Source of the DNA: Chenggangzhangella methanolivorans
GTDB taxonomy: Bacteria > Pseudomonadota > Alphaproteobacteria > Rhizobiales > Methylopilaceae
DNA length: 64,000 bases
Assembly (NCBI RefSeq): GCF_019797865.1
Contig: NZ_CP081869.1
Span: 2,691,501-2,755,500 of the forward strand
Direction: 5' to 3'
Below, piece after piece: positions 12,523 to 21,010 of this stretch; position 1 is the first letter of the stretch, and every line of letters starts with the position of its first letter. The position numbers were made by a program, and so were the translations under genes. The notes below the pieces were generated by a model. The model did not search any database. It saw nothing but the letters and a program-made list of their open reading frames with translations, and was not told where the DNA came from.

Positions 12523-13884
12523 TCAGGCGGAGTCGGGCGCGGCGGCGGCGCTCGCCGGGCGTCCGGCCCCGCCTGCAAGGCGCGCGGCGGCCGCGTCGAA
12601 GCGCTCGATCGGCCAGACGACCGTCACGCGCGCGCCCGTCGCCGGGGCCGCCCGGTTGCCGAGCGAGAGCCGCGCGCCGGAGCGCTCGAGCAGGGTCTTG
12701 GCGATGAAGAAGCCGAGGCCCAGTCCCCCGCCCTCCATCGTGGCCGGCCGGTCGGCTTCGCGGCGCGACATATAGGGCTCGCCGAGCCGCGCCATCACGT
12801 CGGAGGCGAAGCCCGGCCCGTCGTCCTCGACCGTGATCTCGACCTGGGCCTGGCTCCAGCGCGCCGTGATCTCGACGCGCGCGCTTGCGAAGTCGACCGC
12901 GTTCTCGACGATGTTGCCAAGGCCATAAAGAACGCTCGGATTGCGCCGCCAGCGCGGCTCCGGCCCCTCGCCGCGGAACGTCACCGCAAGCTCCACGCCG
13001 AAATTGCGATGGGGCGCCACCACGTCTTCGATGAGATGGGCCATCTCCATGCTGTCGAAGGGCGCGCCCTCCTCGTCGAGCGAGGTCAGCTTCTTCAGGA
13101 TGTCGCGGCAGCGCGCCACCTGCTCGCGCAGGAGCGTCATGTCCTCGTCGTGGGGGCCCGGCACCAGCGCGCGCTCGAGCTCCTTGGCCACGAGCGCGAT
13201 GGTGGCGAGCGGCGTGCCGAGCTCGTGGGCGGCGGCGGCCGCCAGGCCGTCGAGGGCCGACAGATGCTGCTCGCGCGCGAGCACGATCTCGGTCGCGGCG
13301 AGCGCCTGGGAGAGCGCGCGGCTCTCCTCCGACACCCGCCAGGCGTAGGTCCCGATGAACGCCATCGCGAGCATGAGCGCGATCCAGATGCCCGCCACAT
13401 AGAGAAACGGCATCTCGATCGGGTCGCCGCCCGGCCAGGGCAGCGGCAGGTGGAAGAAGCCGAGAAGCGTCGCGCAGGCGGCCGCCGCCAGCGCGAGCGT
13501 GGCCGTGGTGAAGGGCGGCAGCGCGGTCGCCGAGATCATCACCGGCGCGAGGAACAGGATCGCGAACGGGTTTTCGAGCCCCCGGTGAGAAACAGCAGCG
13601 CCGCGAGCTGAACGACGTCGTAGCCGAGCAGCAGCGCGGCCGGCAGGCCGCGCAGGCGATGGGTCACGGGAAATACGAGCCGGAGGCCGATGTTTGAGCG
13701 CCGCCGAGGCGCCGATCGCCAGCAGGCACGGCACGACCGGCAGCACGAAGCCGAAGCCGAAATGCACCCCAAGCACCGCGAACGACTGGCCGATGACCGC
13801 GAGCCACCTGAGGCGGATCAGCGTGTCGAGCCTTAAGTCGGGATAGGCGACGAGGCGGTCGGCGTGGGCGGCGGGGTTCGGCAT
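12523..13884 (-). CDS. regB: RegB/PrrB/ActS-type redox sensor histidine kinase, with two compensating indels
   Basis: The N-terminus is polytopic ([20 protein letters not shown] onward). The H-box [13 protein letters not shown] is followed 39 residues after the His by a Cys in VARCRDIL, the position of the redox-active Cys in RegB. The ATP-binding N box ([10 protein letters not shown]) and G boxes ([21 protein letters not shown]) are intact. Between about 13579 and 13695 the main frame is non-homologous, while a neighbouring frame reads [17 protein letters not shown] and [15 protein letters not shown]. One extra base near 13693-13695 (TTT) and one missing base near 13579-13583 (CCCCC) repair it and restore the quinone-binding motif GG-x-x-NPF. 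RegB kinases signal to RegA; no regA is adjacent. ATG 13884 is the best start. Confidence 0.88.
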   Translation of the reverse strand: MPNPAAHADRLVAYPDLRLDTLIRLRWLAVIGQSFAVLGVHFGFGFVLPVVPCLLAIGASAALKHRPPARISRDPSPARPAGRAAARLRRRSARGAAVSHRGLENPFAILFLAPVMISATALPPFTTATLALAAAACATLLGFFHLPLPWPGGDPIEMPFLYVAGIWIALMLAMAFIGTYAWRVSEESRALSQALAATEIVLAREQHLSALDGLAAAAAHELGTPLATIALVAKELERALVPGPHDEDMTLLREQVARCRDILKKLTSLDEEGAPFDSMEMAHLIEDVVAPHRNFGVELAVTFRGEGPEPRWRRNPSVLYGLGNIVENAVDFASARVEITARWSQAQVEITVEDDGPGFASDVMARLGEPYMSRREADRPATMEGGGLGLGFFIAKTLLERSGARLSLGNRAAPATGARVTVVWPIERFDAAAARLAGGAGRPASAAAAPDSA

Positions 13885-14021
13885 GAGCGCGACTTTATCC
13901 GGCCGCGGGTCCCGCGCGAAGCCGCCCGTCGAACGGCCCCCCACGGAAGGACCCATTGACGGATGAGGCGATAAAGAGAATCGTCAGCCTATCCCGCAGC
14001 GCAACATGGCTCGAGGGTTGA

Positions 14022-15975
14022 ATGGCGCGTGACAAGAAGACGGCCGGCATCGGCGAATTCGGCGGCGCCCCGGAAGGCGCCGACTGGGGCGGCTCCGCCA
14101 CCACCATGCCGCTCTACTGGATGTTCGAGGCGGCGCAGGCCTCCCTCGGCCCCGCCCGCGCGCTCGCCGACGCCTACCGGATCTATTTCAAGAATCCGGT
14201 CAACCCGGCCTCGCACACCGAATGGGGCCGCAAGATCGGCGCGATGTGCGAGATGTTCGAGCGCGCGACGCGGCGCTACGGCAAGCCCGAATTCGGCATC
14301 GCCACGACGCCGGTGCGCGGCCAGCGCGTCGCCGTCACGGAAAAGGTGGTGTGGAGCCGCCCGTTCTGCGACCTGATCCGCTTCGAGCGCGACCTGCCGC
14401 CGGGCGCGAAGCCCCAGCCGAAGCTTCTCATCGTCGCGCCGATGTCGGGGCATTATGCGACTCTGCTGCGCGGCACGGTCGAGGCCATGCTGCCCGACCA
14501 CGACGTCTACGTCACCGACTGGACCGACGCCCGCCTGGTGCCGCTCTCCGAGGGCGCGTTCGATCTCGACGACTACATCGACTACCTGATCTCGATCTTC
14601 CATTTCCTGAAGGGCGAGTGCCACGCCATGGCGGTGTGCCAGCCGGCGGTGCCGGTGCTGGCCGCGGTCGCCCGCATGGAGGCCGAGGGCGATCATTACA
14701 GCCCGCGCTCCATGACGCTGATGGGCGGGCCGATCGACACCCGCGAGAACCCGACCGCCGTGAACGAGCTCGCGATCGATCGCGGCACCGAATATTTCCA
14801 GCGCAACGTCGTCACGGTGGTTCCCTGGCCCCATCCCGGCGTCGGCCGGCAGGTCTATCCAGGCTTCCTGCAGCTCACCGGCTTCGTGAGCATGAACCTC
14901 GACCGCCACATGTCGGCCCACTACGAGTTCTTCAACCATCTCGTCGACGGCGACGGCGACTCCGCGGAGAAGCACCGCGAGTTCTATGACGAGTACATGG
15001 CCGTCATGGACCTCTCGGCCGAGTTCTACCTGCAGACCGTCGACACGGTGTTCGTCCGCCAGGCGCTGCCCAAAGGCGAGATGACCCATCGCGGCAAGCC
15101 GGTGGACTGCTCCAAGATCACCCATTGCGCGCTGATGACGGTCGAGGGCGAGCGCGACGACATTTCGGGCGTCGGCCAGACCAAGGCCGCGCACAAGCTG
15201 TGCTCGGGCCTCTCCGACGAGAAGCGCGTGCATTACCTGCAGGAGCGCGTCGGCCATTACGGCGTGTTCAACGGCTCGCGCTTCCGCTCCGAGATCGCGC
15301 CGCGCATCCGCGACTTCATCCTGTCGAACGAGCCGCGCGCGGCCAAGCCCGCCGCAAAGGCCGCCGAACCGCAGGCCGCGAAGGCCGACCCGGCGCCGGC
15401 CCTGCGGCCGAAGGAGAGCGAAGGCGTCGCTTCGGCCGAAGAGGTTCCGGCGGTCGCCCCGATCGTGACCGGCGAGCCGGCGACTGCGCCCGCCAATTCT
15501 CCTGCCCCTGCCAAGACTCCTGCCCCCGCCAAGGCGGCGGCGCCCGAACCGGCTGCCGCGAAGACGCCGGCGCCCGAGGTCGCCAAGACGCCGGCCGAAG
15601 TCCGCGGCGCCCAAGGCTGCTGCGAAGAAGGCTGCTGCGAAGAAGCCTGCCGCGACGAAGGCCGCGATTGCTCGGACGGCGAAGGCGCCGGCCGTCGCGG
15701 AGGCGAAGGCGGCGGCGCCCAAGGCTGCTCCGCCCAAGCCCGCTGCGTCCAAGTCCGCTGCGTCCAAGCCTGCGGCGTCCAAGGCGGCGGCGCCCAAACC
15801 TGCCGCGCCTGCGGCGGCCTCGACGTCTGCCCCCGAGACCTCGGCGCAGGCCGCGCCTGCGGCTGCCGCCTCGAAGGAGCCCGCCAAGGCGCCGGCGACC
15901 TCCGCCGCGGCCAAGCCCGCCGCGCCGGCGCGCACCGCCAAGCCAGCCTCGAACGGAGCCGCCAAGCCGGCCTGA
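14022..15975 (+). CDS. phaZ: Intracellular PHB depolymerase PhaZ with long Ala-Lys-Pro tail, one indel
   Basis: The first ~430 residues match intracellular poly(3-hydroxybutyrate) depolymerases: MPLYWMFEAAQASLGPAR, a cytosolic alpha/beta hydrolase fold, and the nucleophile motif AVCQP with Cys206 in place of the usual lipase-box Ser. The enzyme mobilises stored PHB. After about residue 440 comes a low-complexity tail. In the first frame it turns into a Cys/Gly-rich run after KTPAEV; in the neighbouring frame it continues as AAPKAAAKKAAAKKPA-type repeats to TGA at 15973. One extra base near 15593-15597 explains this, giving a tail of over 200 residues. Such tails occur in DNA-binding or granule-binding proteins. 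It is divergent from regB. Confidence 0.88.
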
Positions 15976-16339
15976 CCACGCTCGGGGCGCCTCAGATCGG
16001 ACGACCGCTCGCGGGCCGCGCCAGGACGGCGCGGCGCCGACTGGACGCGCGGGCGCGTCGGGCGGCTTTCAGCCGTACGGCCTGACAGGGACCCGACAGC
16101 CTGCAGTTTCGACAGGTCGCGCGGCGTTCGGCCAGCGATGTCCCGGGGCTGTTTTGAACCGTTCGAAGATCGCGGCGCCCGCCGCGAAGACCGGCGCGGC
16201 GCCAGGTCGCAGACCGTTGCTGTTTATTTGTTTCTTATTAGTTCAAGGTCAGCTAAGTGACGTCAATGCGATAGACGTCAAACATCGCTTGATTCCGACG
16301 ATGTAGCGGCTCGCTTCTTATTATTATTGGGAGAAGATC
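15976..16339. other. Intergenic region, no gene seen
   Basis: No supported gene. The last ~130 bases become AT-rich (around 16211-16260 and 16315-16335) and probably carry the promoter of the EF-hand gene. GGGAGAAG lies a few bases before its ATG. Confidence 0.5.
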
Positions 16340-16728
16340 ATGACTTACCGGTTCGCCGCCGCCGCCGCGCTCGTCGCCGCTGCGTTCGTCGCCACTCCTG
16401 CGCTCGCCCAGACCAAGATGACGGGCGAGGAAGTCATCAAGACGATCGACGCCGACAATGACGGCACGCTCGACATCGCCGAGGTCATCCATGCCGGCTC
16501 GAAGCTGTTCGCCGAGATCAACCCGGACGGCGACACCACGCTCGAGAGCAAGGAGACCGAGGGTCGCCTGACCAAGAAGGACTGGAAGAAGGCCAACAAG
16601 GACGGCGACGACACCCTCGGTGGACGAGTGGCTGTCGATCCTGCGCGCCGCGAAACGACGGCACGCTCGACGCCAAGGAGCTCGACACCGCCGCCGGCCA
16701 GAAGGTCGTGGTCATGATCGTGAAGTGA
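16340..16728 (+). CDS. Secreted EF-hand calcium-binding protein, two indels
   Basis: A signal peptide (about 23 residues, ending ATPALAQ) is followed by EF-hand loops: DADNDGTLDIAEV, NPDGDTTLESKE and NKDGDDTL. The first frame then fails at about 16618-16622. The sensible sequence DEWLSILRAA follows in the next frame, and after a second single-base insertion in AAA at 16653-16655 it reads NDGTLDAKELDTAAGQK, a further EF-hand, ending at TGA 16726. With both extra bases removed the protein is 128 residues. It is probably periplasmic and binds calcium; its biological role is unknown. A strong terminator follows. Confidence 0.8.
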
Positions 16729-16753
16729 CCCTGGTCGCTTCCTGAATCCGGGA

Positions 16754-16782
16754 AGGTCCGCGCTCCGGCGCGGACCTTTTTT
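16754..16782 (+). terminator. Rho-independent terminator after the EF-hand gene
   Basis: AGGTCCGCGC (16754-16763) pairs perfectly with GCGCGGACCT (16768-16777) around a TCCG loop, followed by six T residues. Confidence 0.93.
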
Positions 16783-16805
16783 CGTTTTCGTGGCATTCAG
16801 CCCCG

Positions 16806-17567
16806 ATGGCTGCGATCTACCTCCCCCGCTCCGACTGGCGCCCTGCGATCCGGACCCTGCCTCCCGGCGAGGCGGTGGCGGCCGTGGGCGACGTCCATGG
16901 CCATGACGACCTGTTCGAGGCCCTCATGGGCGCGCTCGCCGAGGAGCTCGCGGGCGCCGACCGCGCGACCTTCGTCCAGCTCGGCGACCTCGTGGACCGC
17001 GGCCCCGCGAGCCGCCGGGCGCTGCTCCGCGCCAAAGCCGGGATGACGGCCCTGCTGCCGGCTGCGGCCTCGGTGACGCTGACGGGCAATCACGAGGACC
17101 GGATGCTGAGCGCAGCCTCGGGCGATCCGGAGGCGCGCGACGCCTGGCTCGACTTCGGCGGCCGCGAGACGCTCCTGAGCTTCGGCGTCTCCGCCGACGA
17201 CGCCGACTGGCCCAGGCGCCTGCGCGAGGCGCTCGAACGCGACGGGCTCATCGACTGGCTGTCGGGCCTGCCGACGAGCTTCCGGCTCGCAGATCTGTTC
17301 TTCGTCCATGCGGGGCTCGATCCCGAGACGCCGCTCGCGCGCCAGCAGGACCGCACGCTGATGTGGACGCGCTGGCCCTTCCTCGACAGCCCCGGCCCCT
17401 ATCCAGAGGGCGTCGCGGTCATCCATGGGCACACGCCGACCGCGCCGGTCGACCTTCGCCATCCCCATCGCCTCAACCTCGACACGGGCGCGTTTCGCAC
17501 CGGGATCCTGTCCGGGCTCGTCATCGCGGGCGATCGCATGCGGCTCGTCCAGGCGGCGCGGGCCTGA
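16806..17567 (+). CDS. PPP-family metallophosphoesterase (serine/threonine phosphatase-like)
   Basis: The 253-residue cytoplasmic protein carries the metal-binding signature of PPP phosphatases in order: GDVHGH near 28-33, GDLVDRG near 61-67, and GNHE near 98-101, with later histidines in FFVHAGL and VIHGHTP. These bind a bimetal centre that hydrolyses phosphomonoesters; related enzymes act on phosphoproteins or diadenosine tetraphosphate. The substrate cannot be told from the sequence. The start ATG 16806 lies 24 bases after the terminator of the EF-hand gene, so its promoter must be very short or it is transcribed by read-through. Confidence 0.9.
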   Translation: MAAIYLPRSDWRPAIRTLPPGEAVAAVGDVHGHDDLFEALMGALAEELAGADRATFVQLGDLVDRGPASRRALLRAKAGMTALLPAAASVTLTGNHEDRMLSAASGDPEARDAWLDFGGRETLLSFGVSADDADWPRRLREALERDGLIDWLSGLPTSFRLADLFFVHAGLDPETPLARQQDRTLMWTRWPFLDSPGPYPEGVAVIHGHTPTAPVDLRHPHRLNLDTGAFRTGILSGLVIAGDRMRLVQAARA

Positions 17568-17674
17568 GCCGCCGCTTGCCATCGCGCGTCAAGGCTTTCT
17601 TAATTACGGCTCCGCCGCGGGATTGTCGCGCGGGAGCCGTAAAAGCACGTCTTCATTTCCGAAGGAAAACCGGC

Positions 17675-18028
17675 ATGGGACTGTTCGACTCCATCAAGGG
17701 CTCGCTCGGCGACACCATCGCCCAGGCCGGGGCGGCGGCGCTTCCGGGACTGCTGGAGCGCGTGTTCCCGAACGGCATGCAGGGCGTGCTCGACCAGCTC
17801 CAGAGCTCGGGCTACGGCCAGCAGGTGAAGTCGTGGCTCGGCCGCGGCGAGAACGAGCCGATCACGGTCGAGGACCTGCGCAGCGCGCTCGACAACGAAC
17901 AGGTGCGCGCGATCGCCGCCAAGCTCGGCGTGCCCGTCGACACCGCGCTCGAACTGCTCGCCGGACAGCTTCCCCAGACGGTCGACCAGCAGAGCCCCGA
18001 GGGCGAGCTCAAGCCGCCGGCGGCCTGA
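17675..18028 (+). CDS. YidB-like protein (DUF937)
   Basis: The 117-residue protein starts MGLFDSIKGSLGDTIAQAG and contains the YidB/DUF937 pattern: a helical LLERVFPNGMQGVLDQLQSSGYGQQVKSWL's conserved core, then ALDNEQVRAIAAKLGVP. These small proteins are widespread and have no firmly established function. GAAGGAAAA before ATG 17675 fixes the start. It follows the phosphatase gene in the same direction, 107 bases downstream. Confidence 0.85.
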   Translation: MGLFDSIKGSLGDTIAQAGAAALPGLLERVFPNGMQGVLDQLQSSGYGQQVKSWLGRGENEPITVEDLRSALDNEQVRAIAAKLGVPVDTALELLAGQLPQTVDQQSPEGELKPPAA

Positions 18029-18167
18029 GGGCCTGCGAAGGCGCCGTGGCCGGCGACTTCCGCCGACCTATAGTCGATCTGATACGAATTCCGCGGCGGC
18101 CCGAGCGAGGCCTCGCCGCGGTCTCCCAGCGGCCGAAACCGGCCGCCCGCCAGAAGGACGATGTCGC

Positions 18168-18692
18168 ATGTTCCGCTCGTTAAGCCTCTGCTCGGCGATC
18201 GCGCTCGCCGCGGCCCTGAGCCTTCCCAGCGCGCCGGCCCAGGCACTCACCATGAAGGAATGCAGCGCCAAATATCAGGACGCCAAGGCCAAGGACGCCC
18301 TCAAGGGCATGAAGTGGAACGACTTCCGCAAGGCCGAATGCGCCGACGACGACGCCTCGGAGGCCGACGCCGCAGCCGCCGAGAAGGAGGTCGAGGCCAA
18401 GCCCGCCTCGACCGCCGCCAAGCCCAATCCCTCGACCACGACGACCGCGCCCAACGGCACGCCCGCCCCGAAGGCGACGTCGGCCGCCAAGCCCGCGGCC
18501 GGCGGCAAGCTGTCGTTCCCGACCTCGGTCTCCGACAAATATTCCACCGAGACGCCCGGCAAGGCGCGGATGCACACCTGCCTCGACCAGTACCGCGCCA
18601 ACAAGGAGGCCGGCGTCGAGCAGCCGAACTGGATCGCCAAGGGCGGCGGCTACTACTCGCAGTGCAACGCCAAGCTCAAGGAAGGCGCCTGA
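18168..18692 (+). CDS. Exported protein of unknown function with two Cys-containing segments
   Basis: The 174-residue protein has a signal peptide ending near ALSLPSAPAQA. A first conserved block, MKECSAKYQDAKAKDALKG and FRKAEC, resembles PsiF-type segments. A low-complexity Ala/Pro/Thr linker leads to a C-terminal block with MHTCLDQYRANKEAG and YYSQCNAKLK. Four cysteines in pairs suggest disulfides in the periplasm. I do not know a function. ATG 18168 follows AAGGACG. BIME-like repeats and a bidirectional terminator lie downstream. Confidence 0.8.
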   Translation: MFRSLSLCSAIALAAALSLPSAPAQALTMKECSAKYQDAKAKDALKGMKWNDFRKAECADDDASEADAAAAEKEVEAKPASTAAKPNPSTTTTAPNGTPAPKATSAAKPAAGGKLSFPTSVSDKYSTETPGKARMHTCLDQYRANKEAGVEQPNWIAKGGGYYSQCNAKLKEGA

Positions 18693-18814
18693 GCCAGGCG
18701 ACGCGGCGTCGGCGGCCGGGGGAGCCCGTTCGGCCGGCGGCCCGCGAGCGGCTCCGGGGGCTTTCGAGCGGCCTGGAGCGGCTGGTCCAAAGGAGCGCAG
18801 CTCCGCTCCAGGCC

Positions 18815-18910
18815 GTCATGCCCGAGCTTTGCTCGAGCATCCACGACTTCGGCGCAGCGCTCCACGATTCCAGAAGGTCGTGGACTCCCGGCCGCCGCCG
18901 GGCATGACGG
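18815..18910. repeat. Palindromic intergenic repeat with GTCATGCCCG / CGGGCATGACGG arms
   Basis: The arms at about 18815 and 18900 are inverted copies, and inner CCACGA/TCGTGG arms also pair. It lies between the exported-protein gene and the terminators. It resembles the larger GTCATCCCGG family but differs in sequence. Confidence 0.7.
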
Positions 18911-18944
18911 CTGAGGCGAGCCGGACCGATTTCATCACGCTCTC

Positions 18945-18992
18945 ATGAAAAAAGCCGCGCCGGGAGCGATCCCGACGCGGCCTTTTTCATGA
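18945..18992. terminator. Long bidirectional terminator hairpin
   Basis: CATGAAAAAAGCCGCG pairs with CGCGGCCTTTTTCATG around an inner CGGGA/TCCCG stem. There are A runs on one side and T runs on the other, so it can work in both directions between the exported-protein gene (+) and the porin gene (-). Confidence 0.88.
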
Positions 18993-19028
18993 GGCTGCGG
19001 CGGTCCCGGAGGGACCCCGCGCAAAGAA

Positions 19029-19058
19029 AAACGCCGCGCCCAGAAGAGCGCGGCGTTT
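19029..19058 (-). terminator. Terminator of the porin gene
   Basis: AAACGCCGCGC (19029-19039) pairs with GCGCGGCGTTT (19048-19058). On the minus strand it is followed by a T run, 29 bases after the porin stop codon. Confidence 0.9.
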
Positions 19059-19086
19059 CTGGAGAGACCGTTAGGGTCTCAGCCGA

Positions 19087-19941
19087 TCACTTCAGCTTCG
19101 AGAGCGAGGTGTCGAAGGAGAGCTTGGCCACGACGCGGCTGTCGCAGGACTTCGAGAAGCCGGTGTACGCGAAGCACTCGCCCTTCTCAGGTCGGTGTCC
19201 GAGTAGCGGACGTCGAGGGTCATGGCCTTGTAGGTCACGCCGGCGCCGACGTTCCAGGTCAGGTAGTCGGGGAGGAACGCGCCGAACTTCTCGCGCTTCA
19301 CCCACTGCTTGCCGAGCTCGCCCGAGACGTAGAAGCCGAGGTCCGGGAAGGCGTCGACCGGGATGGAGACCTTCGGGATGACCGAGAGGTACAGGCCGTC
19401 GCCGCTGACGTTCGCGTAGTCGGAGGTCCAGTAGATGTTACCGGTACCGTCAGCGACACGTCCATGAAGGTCACGGACGGCTTGGCGTAGAGCTCCCAGT
19501 AGTCCAGCTCGCGGAGGTTGGCGAAGCGGGCGGTGTTGTCGCGCTCGCCCGGGTACCAGTAGTACAGGCCGCCGACGTCGATGGCGACCGGGCCGAGGGT
19601 GGCGCGATAGCGCTAGCGTAGAAGTCGACTTCGGCCGACGGATCGGTCTGGAAGGGCTGGTTGAACTGGACGCTCGAGGCCCAAACGCCGGCGTAGAAGC
19701 CGTACGCCTGCAGCTCAGCGTAGCCCTGGATCGCCGGGTCGCTCTGGCTCTGCGAGAGGCCGCGGAAGGTGTAGTCGGTCACGCCGGCGACGCCGAAGGC
19801 GACGTCGATCACGGACGGAACTTCGGCGATCACCGCCGGCTCCGGAGCGGCGAGATCGGCCGCGGTCGCGCTGCCCGCGATGAGGGCGGCGCCGGCGACG
19901 CCGGCAAGGGCCTTAAGGGTAAAGCCGAAAGTCTTGTTCAT
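19087..19941 (-). CDS. TorF-like outer-membrane porin, three indels
   Basis: The N-terminus is a signal peptide (MNKTFGFTLKALAGVAGAAL, cleaved near ATAADL). The mature start FGVAGVTDYTFRGLSQSQSDPAIQGY is typical of the TIGR02001/TorF putative-porin family. The rest is spread over several frames. After FYAS (near 19613) the next frame reads YRATLGPVAIDVGGLYYWYPG; after about 19450 comes IYWTSDYANVSGDGLYLSV; after about 19193 comes KGECFAYTGFSKSCDSRVV to the end. Three single-base changes give one protein of about 284 residues ending in a beta strand. It is an outer-membrane protein of unknown specificity. Confidence 0.8.
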
Positions 19942-20407
19942 CTGAAGTCCCCGATTCTTAAACACGCTCAGGCGGTTGCCAGTGAAAATCGGCCCACCCC
20001 GGTCGAAAGTCGAGCCCGATTTTTAAGCTTGGAGCGCGTAGCGCGGCGAAGATGCTTTTTTGTCACACTTTGTAGTGTGGCAAGACCATCAACACTTAAC
20101 TTCTGTTAGGCTTTGGATATTGGCAAGTCGCGGCAGATGCGGGCCGCCGCATAATCTTCAGAAAGCCGCCACGCCTCGGACGCAGATCGGCGTCTGGAGA
20201 AGTCAAGAGACGTATCTCTACGTTCTCACACCCACTTGGGATTGGAATCGGTCGAGGACGCATCGCGCATGTGCATGGCCGGCGACGGCCGGCCGAAGAT
20301 TTTTCATGTTGCGGCGCCACCAAGGCGGGACGCGGCTGCGCGCGCCATGCGCAACCAGGGAGGACGGGACGCCCCGCCCGCCTAATTTTTAGGCGAACAC
20401 GGACACG
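19942..20407. other. Intergenic region, no gene seen
   Basis: The part next to the porin start is AT-rich and should contain the porin promoter. A perfect CACACT/AGTGTG hairpin lies at 20064-20079 without a T tail in either useful direction. The remainder shows no convincing coding pattern. Confidence 0.5.
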
Positions 20408-21010
20408 TCAGAGCGCCGCGTCGATCCCGCGGGCCGCCCCCGCATGGGCGATCCACCGCCACAGGGTCGCGGCGTAGGAGCGGAAGACCGCGATCTCATA
20501 GGTCGGAGCGTCGTCGACCTGCCATAGATGGACCGCGACGCCGCTCGCATGGGTCGCGGCGGCGGCGCCGGGCCCGAAGGCGCGCGGATGCAGATCGATC
20601 GAGACCAGCGTGGAGAGGATCTCGCGCGCCGCAGGCCCCGAGAGCGACAGCGTCGTGCGCCCGTCCGACTGGTCGACGACGGCGGCCGGCAGCCCCGAGG
20701 GATCGGCCGAAGGGTCGCTCGAGACGAACAGCCACTTGCCGGGCCCCGCGCCGATGAACGCGCTCGCGCCGGCCGCAGCCCGCACGGGGCCGGCCGGAAG
20801 ATCCAGGCCGTAGCGTTCGCGGACAGCGGCGGCGAGCTCGTCCTCGCGTCCCTTGAAGGCCGCCACGGTGGCGACCAGCACATCTTGGACCTCGCGCAGG
20901 CGCGCGCCCGGGGCTGAGCCCGGCGCGGAGGCCGGCGCGACATGGGCGCGAAGCGCGGAACGGGCGATCAGGGGCTCAGGCACGGAGGCGCGCTCCTTCG
21001 GGATCGACAA
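20408..21010 (-). CDS. soxG: Sarcosine oxidase gamma subunit
   Basis: SoxG is the small GcvT-like subunit of heterotetrameric sarcosine oxidase. The 200-residue protein has the typical features: GKWLFVSSDPSADP, VVDQSDGRTTLSLSGPAAREIL, IDLHPRAFGPGAAAATHASG, and a closing FRSYAATLWRWIAHAG. It overlaps the 3' end of soxA by 35 bases in another frame, a usual arrangement that suggests translational coupling. It is the last gene of the soxBDAG operon. Confidence 0.92.
   Translation of the reverse strand: MSIPKERASVPEPLIARSALRAHVAPASAPGSAPGARLREVQDVLVATVAAFKGREDELAAAVRERYGLDLPAGPVRAAAGASAFIGAGPGKWLFVSSDPSADPSGLPAAVVDQSDGRTTLSLSGPAAREILSTLVSIDLHPRAFGPGAAAATHASGVAVHLWQVDDAPTYEIAVFRSYAATLWRWIAHAGAARGIDAAL

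Noticed and set aside
20061-20080. Terminator hairpin upstream of the porin
   Set aside because: The CACACT/AGTGTG hairpin has A or T runs only on the wrong side for termination.
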